Part shown: positions 31,730 to 40,556 of the stretch, piece after piece
Position numbering within the stretch: position 1 is the first letter of the stretch
Layout: each line of letters begins with the position of its first letter
NCBI RefSeq assembly: GCF_900451005.1
Contig: NZ_UGIB01000001.1
Span: forward strand, 1,984,001 to 2,048,000
From: Helicobacter fennelliae
Lineage (GTDB): Bacteria > Campylobacterota > Campylobacteria > Campylobacterales > Helicobacteraceae
Reading direction: 5' to 3'
DNA length: 64,000 nucleotides
Translations under genes and position numbers: made by a program
Notes under the pieces: model-generated
Told to the model about the DNA's origin: nothing
The model's database searches: none
The model's input: the letters and a program-made list of their open reading frames with translations, nothing else

Positions 31730-33757
31730 TTATTTTTTCGCCACAGACTGATCAATCATCATCTGGACAGAACCAAATGCATTTTTGGTTTTTGCAATTT
31801 GATTGTCATAAGCTGCAAATCGTTGAGCCATTGTATCGTATCGAGTATCAAGCAATTCATTTGCACTTTTTTTGTCCTTTTGCAAACTTTTTGCATCTCT
31901 CTCTAATGATGACCCAAAAACTTCAAGCCTTGAATTACTACCATCGACTAATCCGCTCAAAAATTTATCGATTTTGACAAAAACTCCATCAATATGTGTC
32001 TCTTTTCCTGATGATTCTTTCTTATCTTTGCCAAAGAAAAATTCCTCTGTGCCTTTTGGATTGGAATTTATAGCACTTGAGAGTTTGTTTTCATCAAGAA
32101 ACATCACTCCATTATCATTAAGCGTAATCCCATACGCAACGAGATTTAAGATATTTGTATCCAAAAACTCCGAATATGTGATGAGCGAATTCAAAGAAGA
32201 TCGGATCGTGCGAATATCACTCACGCCATTAAAAATCCCCGCGATCTTAGAATCTTCATCATATCGCGTGCTTTCATTGAGCTTTGGCACAAGTTCATTA
32301 TATGCTTTGACAAATTCTTTGAGATTATCAACAATTGCTTGCGTATCTCTACCGACACTAATAATTGCAGGTTTGCCCTCTTCTGTCGTGGATTGGAGCG
32401 TCAAAGAAACGCCACTTATCACATCATTGATTTCATTAGTTGGGCGCGATACAAGCGCACCATTATAAGAGATGAGCGCATCGCTTCCTTTTTGGATATT
32501 TTTGATTTTAAACAAGCTATCCTGAAGTTTTGCATATCCTTGCATAATGCCCGCTTGCAATCCCATATCAGCTATGGCTTGCTTGCCTACGTCATCATTT
32601 GCTTGTATTTTTATCTCTCCAATTTCAGAATACAGCGTTAATTTGCCCTGCCCATCTGTCTTAGCGTGCATACCTGCGATATTTTCAATGGCTTGCGCAA
32701 TGATTTGAGCATTTTGCTCGCTTGTGTTTTTGTCTTTTGTCATTTTGGCTAAATCAAGCGGAACACTACCAATCTGAACTACGCCACTTAGCTTCCCAGC
32801 CTTGACAGCGCTCCCAGATTGTGCTAATGGCTCTTGTTTGCTTTGGGTTTCTTTGAATCCTAATGCTTTGGCTTGATTCCCGCCAACTTTGATCTCATAT
32901 CCGCGCAAATCATTAAGAATAAGTGATTTTCCGTCATTATCTAAGCCGATATTAATATCAGAATCAAGCAAGTCTTTGAGATCTGTATTTTTTTGTATGG
33001 CTTCTTTGATCGCTTCTTTAAGCACCAATGCAGAATCTGAAGAGCCATCAGTTTTAAGGATAATATCAAGCGTATGCTCATTGCCATGATTATCTTTGAG
33101 TGTGATATTGAAATCGCCCTGCTCCAAATTCAACGCTCCATTTTGTATGACACCTGTTTGCATTAATGTCCCAAAATAGATTCTGCTTTGATCGCCCATT
33201 CCTTTGGAATTAAGCATAAGCTGATATGGCTTTGCACCTCCTGTTTTCATGATGATTCCAGTAACTTCGCCATTTGTCTCATCGGTGATAAGCTGTGCTA
33301 CATCACCTACGCTCATTCCTGCTTTGATATTGATGTCGTATTTTTTACCCTGTGTAAAAAAACTCAACTTAATGTCATTTTCACTAAAAGTGCTATCTCT
33401 GCTTTCAAATTTACCACCGATCTCATTGATGTCGCCTTGAGCAAGCTGATGCACATCGATTTTAATATCTTGAATCGGCACACCACTTGCCACACTTGCC
33501 TTTATAGCGTCAGAATTTACATGCGTTGTCCGCCCCAAATACGAAGAATAATCAGCCAAAAATTTCGTAGGGGTGCGAAGTCCTGAAAGAAGTGTTTTAA
33601 TTTCAGCGAGTGTTTTTTGTTTTTCGACATTTTGTTCCATTTTTCGCTCAATGGGCTTAATCATAGCTTTTTCATCAGATTCTCGTAGTTTGTCGATCAC
33701 ATCATAATTTAAAACACCACTTCCTACGCCAAGTGAATTAATTTTACCAATTGCCAT
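31730..33757 (-). CDS. fliD: Flagellar filament capping protein (hook-associated protein 2)
   Basis: FliD caps the growing filament and guides flagellin assembly. This 675-residue protein begins MAIGKINSLGVGSGVLNYDVIDKLRE, the FliD N-terminal helix, and ends with the helical QRFAAYDNQIAKTKNAFGSVQMMIDQSV typical of the family. A start with GGAGCTATA upstream agrees. It sits between flaG and fliS as in H. pylori. Confidence 0.94.
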   Translation of the reverse strand: MAIGKINSLGVGSGVLNYDVIDKLRESDEKAMIKPIERKMEQNVEKQKTLAEIKTLLSGLRTPTKFLADYSSYLGRTTHVNSDAIKASVASGVPIQDIKIDVHQLAQGDINEIGGKFESRDSTFSENDIKLSFFTQGKKYDINIKAGMSVGDVAQLITDETNGEVTGIIMKTGGAKPYQLMLNSKGMGDQSRIYFGTLMQTGVIQNGALNLEQGDFNITLKDNHGNEHTLDIILKTDGSSDSALVLKEAIKEAIQKNTDLKDLLDSDINIGLDNDGKSLILNDLRGYEIKVGGNQAKALGFKETQSKQEPLAQSGSAVKAGKLSGVVQIGSVPLDLAKMTKDKNTSEQNAQIIAQAIENIAGMHAKTDGQGKLTLYSEIGEIKIQANDDVGKQAIADMGLQAGIMQGYAKLQDSLFKIKNIQKGSDALISYNGALVSRPTNEINDVISGVSLTLQSTTEEGKPAIISVGRDTQAIVDNLKEFVKAYNELVPKLNESTRYDEDSKIAGIFNGVSDIRTIRSSLNSLITYSEFLDTNILNLVAYGITLNDNGVMFLDENKLSSAINSNPKGTEEFFFGKDKKESSGKETHIDGVFVKIDKFLSGLVDGSNSRLEVFGSSLERDAKSLQKDKKSANELLDTRYDTMAQRFAAYDNQIAKTKNAFGSVQMMIDQSVAKK

Positions 33758-33794
33758 TATAGCTCCACTTCATTACAGCATAAAATCAAATATC

Positions 33795-34178
33795 CTAGCC
33801 TTTTGCGTCAAAAATTAATCCCACAACTTCATTCATTTGTCTAACAAGTGCGATCACTTCTTTTGTAGGTATCTCGCGGATAATCTTTTCTCCACCCGCT
33901 TCTTTGACGGTTACAACCAAACCTTCAATATCATCGTTATAGCTGAAATTAATATCCGTCCCAATTTGTTTCATTTGCTTATTGAGCTTATCAAGATTTA
34001 ATTCCTGCTCTAATTGTTCTTTATGTATTTTTTTAGATTCTTGCTGAATATTACTCTTATTGTTGATTCCAGCGACACTGCTTTCATGCTTTCCATAAGG
34101 CTTTCCAGCACTGCTTGCCATATCGTATAATGTGCTTCTTAATGAAGAAACTTGATTTGTATTAACAGTCTCCAACAT
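33795..34178 (-). CDS. flaG: FlaG family flagellar protein
   Basis: FlaG proteins influence filament length. ATG 34178 with AAGGAGG at 34190-34184 is preferred to the longer reading frame starting at 34214. The 127-residue product has a variable N-terminal half and the conserved C-terminal domain INFSYNDDIEGLVVTVKEAGGEKIIREIPTKEVIALVRQMNEVVGLIFD. It heads the flaG-fliD-fliS operon. Confidence 0.9.
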   Translation of the reverse strand: MLETVNTNQVSSLRSTLYDMASSAGKPYGKHESSVAGINNKSNIQQESKKIHKEQLEQELNLDKLNKQMKQIGTDINFSYNDDIEGLVVTVKEAGGEKIIREIPTKEVIALVRQMNEVVGLIFDAKG

Positions 34179-34207
34179 TCTAACCTCCTTGTAATCTTTG
34201 GCACTAA

Positions 34208-34242
34208 CATTCACTACATCGACTAAAGATTAAAAAGTTTTA
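34208..34242 (-). promoter_or_regulatory. Sigma-28 (FliA)-type promoter of the flaG operon
   Basis: On the minus strand TAAA (34242-34239) is followed after 17 bases by CGAT (34221-34218) in the context GTCGATGT. This matches TAAA-N15-GCCGATAA in spacing and in the CGAT core. The predicted start is about 30 bases upstream of the flaG ATG. It overlaps the end of the M23 gene. Confidence 0.65.
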
Positions 34243-35523
34243 TTTACTTTTTGCAATAATCTCCAAAGGATCAATATGCTTGTCTTTTTGGGTAATTTCT
34301 AAGCCGAGTCGCTGCGAGACTCTACCGATTGTGTAGCCCTTTTTGACGACAAAGCCCGGCTTGATTGTCGGAGCGATTTTATCAAGCTGAGAATAAATGC
34401 TATACATTTCATTGCTATGCTCGATAATCACGACTTTTTTGAGTATTGGAGCTTCTTTTGCATACACGACTTTCCCATCAAAAATGCTATATACAACAGA
34501 ATTTGGCATTTTTGAAATGAGCGTTACAGATTCATTAAAAACCTTGAGATTATACACCGGATCATAATATGGTCCAAAATTCTGCTCGACACTATAATAA
34601 TCCAATGGCGCAATGGTTTTGGCACCTGTATATTTCACCACAGATACATTTTTGTAGCTATTAGCAACCTGCACGATATTCATTGTGCTTGATTTAGATT
34701 CTGCTTTTTGGGTTGTGCTTTCTTGAGTGTTTTGATTTTTTTGGGCTAACTCTCTTTCTCTTTGTTTTTTGGCTTCAAGCTCGGCGATTTGTTTTTGCTT
34801 GTTTGCTTTGACGATATTTAGCTCTTGAAGTATAGAATCTAGCCCGACTCTCTCTTTACTAATTTGCACGAGCTTTTGGTTGTAGTCGTTGATCTCACTT
34901 TGGAGCTTTTGGCTTAGCAAATCTTGCTCTTTGATTATTTTTTGGAGCTGCTCTTTTTTGTTTTGTTGTGAGTCGATAAGCACGCTGATTTCATTGATAT
35001 TATTTGTGATCTTGCTTATGGTTGCATTGACTTGAGATTGTTGTTCATTGAGTGCGACGATTTTTTGCTGTGTGTGGCGCGTGAGGAGTTCAAATACATC
35101 TTCTAAAATAATATCATCAGGAGAAATCACACTCTGCTTATCCAAAATCAAAGTAAAAGCGATGTCGTTTATGATTAAATTAGCGATATAGAGCTGGATT
35201 TGATTTTTTTGAGATTCTAGGTTTTTGAGTGTTTTTTGTAAGCTATCAAGTTGCTTGGCTTGAGATTGGCTTTGACTTTGGTTTTGGCTAATGTTTTTTT
35301 GCAAAAAGTCAATTTGGGCTTGTAGCTTTGTGATTTGGGCTTTGCGAGCGTTGATTGTATTGCCAAGTGTTGTGAGATGGGTTGAGATTTTTTGCTGCTC
35401 TTTTGTTTTTTCTAATAGCTTGGCTTTGTTGGAGTTGATATTTTTCTCTATATCCTCCATATTGTCCGCAAAGACAAACCCGCCACACAATATCAATGCA
35501 AATAATGCAAATATAAAGCGCAT
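34240..35523 (-). CDS. EnvC-like murein hydrolase activator with degenerate M23 (LytM) domain
   Basis: A signal peptide (residues 1-19, ending VFA) is followed by long coiled coils (about 25-245), a Lys/Glu/Gln/Ser linker and a C-terminal LytM-like domain (about 305-427). The usual zinc ligands are not visible: the segment NFGPYYDPVYNLKVFNES lacks HxxxD, and the end reads LGLEITQKDKHIDP instead of LHFE. That is the EnvC state, a regulator rather than an enzyme. It directly follows ftsX, whose product recruits EnvC in E. coli, so a role in opening septal peptidoglycan is likely. Confidence 0.82.
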   Translation of the reverse strand: MRFIFALFALILCGGFVFADNMEDIEKNINSNKAKLLEKTKEQQKISTHLTTLGNTINARKAQITKLQAQIDFLQKNISQNQSQSQSQAKQLDSLQKTLKNLESQKNQIQLYIANLIINDIAFTLILDKQSVISPDDIILEDVFELLTRHTQQKIVALNEQQSQVNATISKITNNINEISVLIDSQQNKKEQLQKIIKEQDLLSQKLQSEINDYNQKLVQISKERVGLDSILQELNIVKANKQKQIAELEAKKQRERELAQKNQNTQESTTQKAESKSSTMNIVQVANSYKNVSVVKYTGAKTIAPLDYYSVEQNFGPYYDPVYNLKVFNESVTLISKMPNSVVYSIFDGKVVYAKEAPILKKVVIIEHSNEMYSIYSQLDKIAPTIKPGFVVKKGYTIGRVSQRLGLEITQKDKHIDPLEIIAKSK

Positions 35524-36332
35524 TACACTTTCCTTTGTAAAAAGATAGCAATAATGGCAGAAAACAAAGAAATAACCACTGAAGCAAGAAGCAAAAAGGC
35601 ATAATCTTCAAAAAAATAAAAAATATCATTACGCACGCCAAGTGCCTCAATCACTTGCATAGAGGCAGATGTAGTCGAGAAATACAGCACCCCACCGATA
35701 CTCAAACAAGACGCAAAAATCGAATCACCCAAAACAGACTTGATTAAAAATTTGTTTTTCATCCACATACTCGCACCCAAATAAGTCATAATCTGCACTC
35801 GTTTATTATGCTCAAAATGCCAGATTCTGATTTGGCTAATCATCAATAAAACGCTCAAAACTGCGATAAGCAAAGCAAAAATCTGCACGCTTAATTTGAT
35901 AAAATAAAGTAGTTTTGAGGTTTGATTATGGGTTTTACTAAAAGATTCTGTCCGAATCACACCCGGAATCTTACTCAAAGTAGAATCTATTTTTGCCAAT
36001 CTCTTCTCATCGGGAAATGAGGAAAGCTTGAGCGCATAATACAAAGAAAGTCCTTTTTTGATGTTTTCAAAATCATCATTATTCATATTAGGGCGGATTT
36101 TATCAAGCACAAAACTTGGATCAATAGGCTCGATAGATGAGGCTTCAGGAATGTTTTGAGAGATAAATTCAAGCGTTAGATTCTGCTTGCTTGCAATTAC
36201 AATGGCATAATTTTGCAAAAGTTTATCTTCATTGCTAATGATTGCGCGATTGATTAAAATCAAACTCTCTAACCCAAAAAGCAAAGCCACCAATGGCAAA
36301 ATAAAGAAAAAATGCTGCTTAATGTTGCTCAT
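35523..36332 (-). CDS. ftsX: Cell division protein FtsX
   Basis: FtsX is the membrane partner of the FtsE ATPase and signals to EnvC-like activators across the membrane. ATG 36332 (GAAAGGAATT upstream) is chosen, giving MSNIKQHFFFILPLVALLFGLESLIL and 269 residues. There is one N-terminal helix, a periplasmic domain (about 35-160) and three C-terminal helices, the normal FtsX topology. It overlaps the end of ftsE by 14 bases and is followed without a gap by the EnvC-like gene. Confidence 0.88.
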   Translation of the reverse strand: MSNIKQHFFFILPLVALLFGLESLILINRAIISNEDKLLQNYAIVIASKQNLTLEFISQNIPEASSIEPIDPSFVLDKIRPNMNNDDFENIKKGLSLYYALKLSSFPDEKRLAKIDSTLSKIPGVIRTESFSKTHNQTSKLLYFIKLSVQIFALLIAVLSVLLMISQIRIWHFEHNKRVQIMTYLGASMWMKNKFLIKSVLGDSIFASCLSIGGVLYFSTTSASMQVIEALGVRNDIFYFFEDYAFLLLASVVISLFSAIIAIFLQRKV

Positions 36333-36993
36333 AAATAGAATTCCTTTCTCGATCAATAAATAAATGGCGATATTCGATATTGATTCTCATTGGCACACGA
36401 TGTGTCACGACGACAATCGTTATATCAAGCTGTTCGTTTGCACTTTTAAGCAAACTCCAAATCATATCACTTGAAAAATCATCAAGATTGCCTGTGGGCT
36501 CATCAGCAAGAATAAGCATTGGACGATGTGCGATCGCACGAGCCATTGCCACTCTTTGCTGCTCTCCACCGCTAAGTTCAAGCGGATATTTATTTGCCTT
36601 ATGCAATAATCCGATGTGTGAGAGCAATTTTTCTACCTGCGCATCGCAAGCGTCTTTTTTGTAGCCATTAATCTCCATAGGAAGAGCGATATTTTTTTCG
36701 ACACTCCATTCCTCAATCAATTTATAATCTTGAAACACGATTCCTATGCGCTGTCTCAAATAATTAATCGATCGCTTGCTTGCTTTTGAGAGATTAATAT
36801 CACACACACTAAGATTGCCACTCATAGGCGATAACCCACCATAAAGGGAATTAAGCAAAGTGCTTTTGCCACTTCCACTTGGACCCGAGATAAAGACAAA
36901 ATCTTTGTGATTGATTTCAAAATTTGCATCAATAATCACAGGCTCGTCTTTATGGTAGCCTAATGTTAATTTAGAAGCTGAAATAAGACTCAT
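36319..36993 (-). CDS. ftsE: Cell division ATP-binding protein FtsE
   Basis: A 224-residue ABC ATPase with Walker A ISGPSGSGKSTLLN, Q-loop GIVFQDYKLI, signature LSGGEQQRVAMARAI, Walker B ILADEPTGNLD and the H-loop VVVTHR, all intact. It works with FtsX at the divisome. Its start overlaps the end of trmB by four bases and its end overlaps ftsX, so trmB-ftsE-ftsX are translationally coupled. Confidence 0.93.
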   Translation of the reverse strand: MSLISASKLTLGYHKDEPVIIDANFEINHKDFVFISGPSGSGKSTLLNSLYGGLSPMSGNLSVCDINLSKASKRSINYLRQRIGIVFQDYKLIEEWSVEKNIALPMEINGYKKDACDAQVEKLLSHIGLLHKANKYPLELSGGEQQRVAMARAIAHRPMLILADEPTGNLDDFSSDMIWSLLKSANEQLDITIVVVTHRVPMRINIEYRHLFIDRERNSIYEQH

Positions 36994-38207
36994 AGATTCT
37001 CCAATACCTCAATAAATTTAATATATGCCATAATTGTTCCTTGATTTGGAATAAATGATTGCGGATAGTATAGCACGCTATTATCGTTTTGCAACACAAT
37101 AACGCGATTCAAAGGCAACAAAAAATCACCCATACTCACCAAAAAAATAACCCGACTCAAATCTTGATACACATCATATATATGCAAAAAATAACCCTGA
37201 TATACGCGTTTTTGTGTCAGATTATCAATTTTGGCTTGAGAGAGGGGATTTGAGAGAATCTTTTGAATCAAAGCTTTTGGAAGCATAAAATCAAAATCTT
37301 GTGTAAAACTAAAATCTTGAATATTTTGCTCCTCATCATGCAAACTTATAATATTGACATCATAAATGTCTTTTTGCTGTTTTTGCCACCTTGCTTCATA
37401 TTTGCTAGTAATTTCTTGTGAGATGTTTTTATGCACCATAAATTTAGCATTTGGAAATGACAAAATAGATTCTAGCGTATCAGTAAAATATTCTTTATCA
37501 TCTGTTCTAAGCTCTAAGATTCCGTCTTTGTGAAGCACCCTTAATGCATGCGCCAAAAAAGTCTTACTCATAATGCGACGATGTTTGGCTTTATTCCATG
37601 GCACTGGAAAGTGCAGGTATATGCGATGAAGGATATTTGATGGCAAAATCTCTAGCAAAATCCGCGCATCAAAATTAAGAATATAAAGATTCTCTAATCC
37701 CAAAATCTGAATCTGCCGCAAAACCTGCTCAATGGAGGGCGTATGTACTTCAAGTCCGATGAAAAGCGATTGTGGATTCTGCTTTGCAAGCCAAAGGATA
37801 TGCCGACCGCTTCCAAACCCAATCTCTAGGCTGATTGATCGCGTAGAATCTAGCATTTTGAGCTTATGCAAATCCTCAGGATTGATAAAATACGGAATCT
37901 CAACTTCTTGCTTTGGCTTTGTGTTTTCAAGATTATGACAAAAAGTATCACTATGCCTTGATAGAATCTTTAAGGCTTCCTTTAGGATTCCAACTGGTGC
38001 TGGTTTTGTGATTTTTAGGGCTTTTATGAGTATGTCGTTTTTGTCTTTTCTTTTTCTTTCTTGGATAAAAAACACTCTCTGCTGATAGCGCACACAAAGA
38101 AGTGAAAGCTCTGGATATTTTAGGCTCTGAATCTTATATGATATTTCATAATCATTGCAAACAAGTGGCAGGCAAAAATTTGTCTTGTAAGCTAGAAAAT
38201 GTGGCAT
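36990..38207 (-). CDS. trmB: tRNA (guanine-N7-)-methyltransferase
   Basis: TrmB makes m7G46 in tRNA using S-adenosylmethionine. The core SLEIGFGSGRHILWLAKQNPQSLFIGLEVH and YLHFPVPWNKAKHRRI is the family pattern (GxGxG and PDPW-like motif). The protein is 405 residues, long because of N- and C-terminal extensions as in Helicobacter TrmB. Its ATG directly follows the stop of the fibronectin lipoprotein gene (TAAATG). Confidence 0.9.
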   Translation of the reverse strand: MPHFLAYKTNFCLPLVCNDYEISYKIQSLKYPELSLLCVRYQQRVFFIQERKRKDKNDILIKALKITKPAPVGILKEALKILSRHSDTFCHNLENTKPKQEVEIPYFINPEDLHKLKMLDSTRSISLEIGFGSGRHILWLAKQNPQSLFIGLEVHTPSIEQVLRQIQILGLENLYILNFDARILLEILPSNILHRIYLHFPVPWNKAKHRRIMSKTFLAHALRVLHKDGILELRTDDKEYFTDTLESILSFPNAKFMVHKNISQEITSKYEARWQKQQKDIYDVNIISLHDEEQNIQDFSFTQDFDFMLPKALIQKILSNPLSQAKIDNLTQKRVYQGYFLHIYDVYQDLSRVIFLVSMGDFLLPLNRVIVLQNDNSVLYYPQSFIPNQGTIMAYIKFIEVLENL

Positions 38208-39443
38208 TTACGGAAGCCAAAGCTCGATTTTTTGACTCGGGGCTGATTCATTGCCATTCTCATCAACAGCCACAACCCAATATGTATATTTCTTAGACAA
38301 TGCCATATCTTTATCGACAAACTTTGTCTTTGTCGTATTGTCAAATCGCAATGGTGTTTTTGTCTTTTCTGTAAGTCGATACACTGCATACGACTTGACA
38401 TGCGCGTTATTAATCACTTCCCATTCAATAACGCCATGCTTATTTTGCACGCTAGATTTTATGATTTTTGGCACCAAAAGCGGTGGCAATGTCTCGCCCA
38501 TTACAGCACCCTTTGGCAAATCACTTGCAATACCACTCTCATCTATGGCTATAACCTTATAAAATCTCGTTACGCCATCTTGATTGATAGAATCTACAAA
38601 AGAATTTGTATCTGATGTGCCAAGAAGATTATACTTTCCATCAAGCGTATCAGAATAATAAATTTCGTATTTTTTGGCTTCAGCGACACTGCCCCATTCT
38701 AGCTGGATCTTTTTGGCGTATTTTCTTGAGGCTTGAAGTGAGGTGATTGTTTGTGGTTTGTTTTTGGTTTTGCCATTGATAACTTCACTTGGCAAAGATT
38801 TTGTCCCATCAAAATCCTGCGCTACAATCCGATACGAATACTCCTTGCCATCGCTTAAATTAGTATCAAAAAACTCAACCATTAAGCGATTTTTCACAGT
38901 AGCGATATTTAAAAATTTTCCAGAATCATTCATTCGTTGGATAATGTATTGCGTGATACTTGGATTTGGGTGAGGACTCCAGATGAGCTTGATACTCTTT
39001 GGCTTATCAAAAGAGGCAAATCCTTGCTCTATGGGATCGATAAAAGAAGTTTTTATCTCAACACTTTGAGATTGCTTTGATATAGCATTATCTTTGCCAA
39101 GCACAGCGATTGCAAATGAATATGAAGTCTGTGGCAAAAGAGAATTCACAACATAATGCGTTGAATATGGATTCTTGATTGTTGCGATTTTTTTAGGTTT
39201 TTTATTGGATTGGATCTGATAAATCACAAACCCCTTAACAGAATGAATATCTTGCATAAGATCCCACTCAAGTGCCACAGAAGTAACATCAACGAGCGTG
39301 CGGATATTGTGAATCACAGGTAGATTCTGGTCTATAATGTCATTTGTATTCAAAAACCCAATGCCTACACTTTTGTTTGAACAACCCAAAAAAAGCACAC
39401 TAGCTAAAATGCTGCAAAAAAGTATCAAGCTGTATGGCTTCAT
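38208..39443 (-). CDS. Lipoprotein with fibronectin type III repeats
   Basis: ATG 39443 (GGGGAGGAGC upstream) gives a signal MKPYSLILFCSILASVLFLGC with the lipobox LFLGC. The remaining ~390 residues are four fibronectin type III-like repeats, each with a VALEWD/IKLIWS/IQLEWG/GVIEWE strand and a Y-x-Y-x-V-x-A-x-D end (for example YSYRIVAQDFDG, KYTYWVVAVDENG). It probably sits in the outer membrane facing the periplasm or surface. The function is unknown. The gene order next to trmB and rluD matches H. pylori. Confidence 0.85.
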   Translation of the reverse strand: MKPYSLILFCSILASVLFLGCSNKSVGIGFLNTNDIIDQNLPVIHNIRTLVDVTSVALEWDLMQDIHSVKGFVIYQIQSNKKPKKIATIKNPYSTHYVVNSLLPQTSYSFAIAVLGKDNAISKQSQSVEIKTSFIDPIEQGFASFDKPKSIKLIWSPHPNPSITQYIIQRMNDSGKFLNIATVKNRLMVEFFDTNLSDGKEYSYRIVAQDFDGTKSLPSEVINGKTKNKPQTITSLQASRKYAKKIQLEWGSVAEAKKYEIYYSDTLDGKYNLLGTSDTNSFVDSINQDGVTRFYKVIAIDESGIASDLPKGAVMGETLPPLLVPKIIKSSVQNKHGVIEWEVINNAHVKSYAVYRLTEKTKTPLRFDNTTKTKFVDKDMALSKKYTYWVVAVDENGNESAPSQKIELWLP

Positions 39444-40512
39444 GTAATTGCTCCTCCCCAAAATAAGTAAAACAAAATTGTAACATATCTCTAAACATAG
39501 GCGCACAAAATATAAGTTTTTTTCGCGTTGCAGGGTGCGTTAAATGCAGCACATAAGAATGTAGCATAACGCGGACATTATCCTTACCTAAATACCCATA
39601 AAGCGTATCTCCGATAATATGTCGCGATAGACTTTCAAGATGCGCGCGGATCTGATGTGTGCGCCCCGTGTAGAGTCTAATAGCAATAAGCTGATATTTT
39701 GAGTTTTTAGATTCTAATAATGGCACAAATTCACTTTTGGAATAGCGCGTATTTGGAATCTGGATTTTGAGATTGTCAGTATTTGTGATTTTGAGGCGAT
39801 TTTTGGGGTGTCTTGCTAAATGGCATTCGACAAACATTCTGTCTTTGAGTGGCACATCAATCACAGCCAAATAATAACGACCCATTTCTTTTGTTTGGAG
39901 CTGCTGGCTTAAGGCAAGATGAGCTGTATTATTTTTGGCAATGGCTATCGATCCGCTTGTCTGCTTATCAAGTCTATGAACAATTCCTACACGTTCTTCA
40001 CCGCTAAGGGTTGAGAGCTTGATGTGTTTAGATTTTAGCCAATCAACAAGAGTTGGCTCTTTGACGCTTGGTGCGGTATGCACGACAAGATGAGGAGGCT
40101 TATTTAAAACCAAAATATCATCATCTTCATACAAAATCTCAATATCCATTTTGTCTGCAAAATCTAAATATTCTGTATGGCTTGTTTGGTTGTATGTAGG
40201 CAAAGTAATATATATTTCATCGTTGTGTTTTAAGATGATTCCGCCTTTTTTGGCAATTTTGGCATTGAGCTTGACATAGCCATTTTTGATTAAATGCAGA
40301 ATCTGATTTTTACTAGAATCCAAATATTGCGCCAAATAATCATCAAGACGCGTTTTTTGGGATTGCACGTTTTGGGGTTGTTTGGTTTGAGATTGCACGC
40401 CCTGAGATTGTGTATTTTGAAATGATGTCAAATCTAATGTGTTTGAGCCTAAATTAGCATTGAATTTTATTTTATGACTTGCTAAAAGATTTGTTTTTGT
40501 GCTAGAATCCAT
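39400..40512 (-). CDS. RluD/RluC-family 23S rRNA pseudouridine synthase
   Basis: An N-terminal S4 RNA-binding domain (RLDDYLAQYLDSSKNQILHLIKNGYVKLN) precedes the catalytic domain with VGIVHRLDKQTSGSIAIAKN, whose HRLD holds the catalytic Asp, and LYTGRTHQIRAHLESL. The first ~45 residues are a Gln/Ser-rich low-complexity lead-in. The target uridines cannot be told from sequence; RluD is the best guess. It overlaps the start of the lipoprotein gene by 44 bases. Confidence 0.88.
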   Translation of the reverse strand: MDSSTKTNLLASHKIKFNANLGSNTLDLTSFQNTQSQGVQSQTKQPQNVQSQKTRLDDYLAQYLDSSKNQILHLIKNGYVKLNAKIAKKGGIILKHNDEIYITLPTYNQTSHTEYLDFADKMDIEILYEDDDILVLNKPPHLVVHTAPSVKEPTLVDWLKSKHIKLSTLSGEERVGIVHRLDKQTSGSIAIAKNNTAHLALSQQLQTKEMGRYYLAVIDVPLKDRMFVECHLARHPKNRLKITNTDNLKIQIPNTRYSKSEFVPLLESKNSKYQLIAIRLYTGRTHQIRAHLESLSRHIIGDTLYGYLGKDNVRVMLHSYVLHLTHPATRKKLIFCAPMFRDMLQFCFTYFGEEQLHEAIQLDTFLQHFS

Positions 40513-40556
40513 TTTTTGTTATTCCTAAAATTCAACAATTTTTAAGGTTATGAGTA

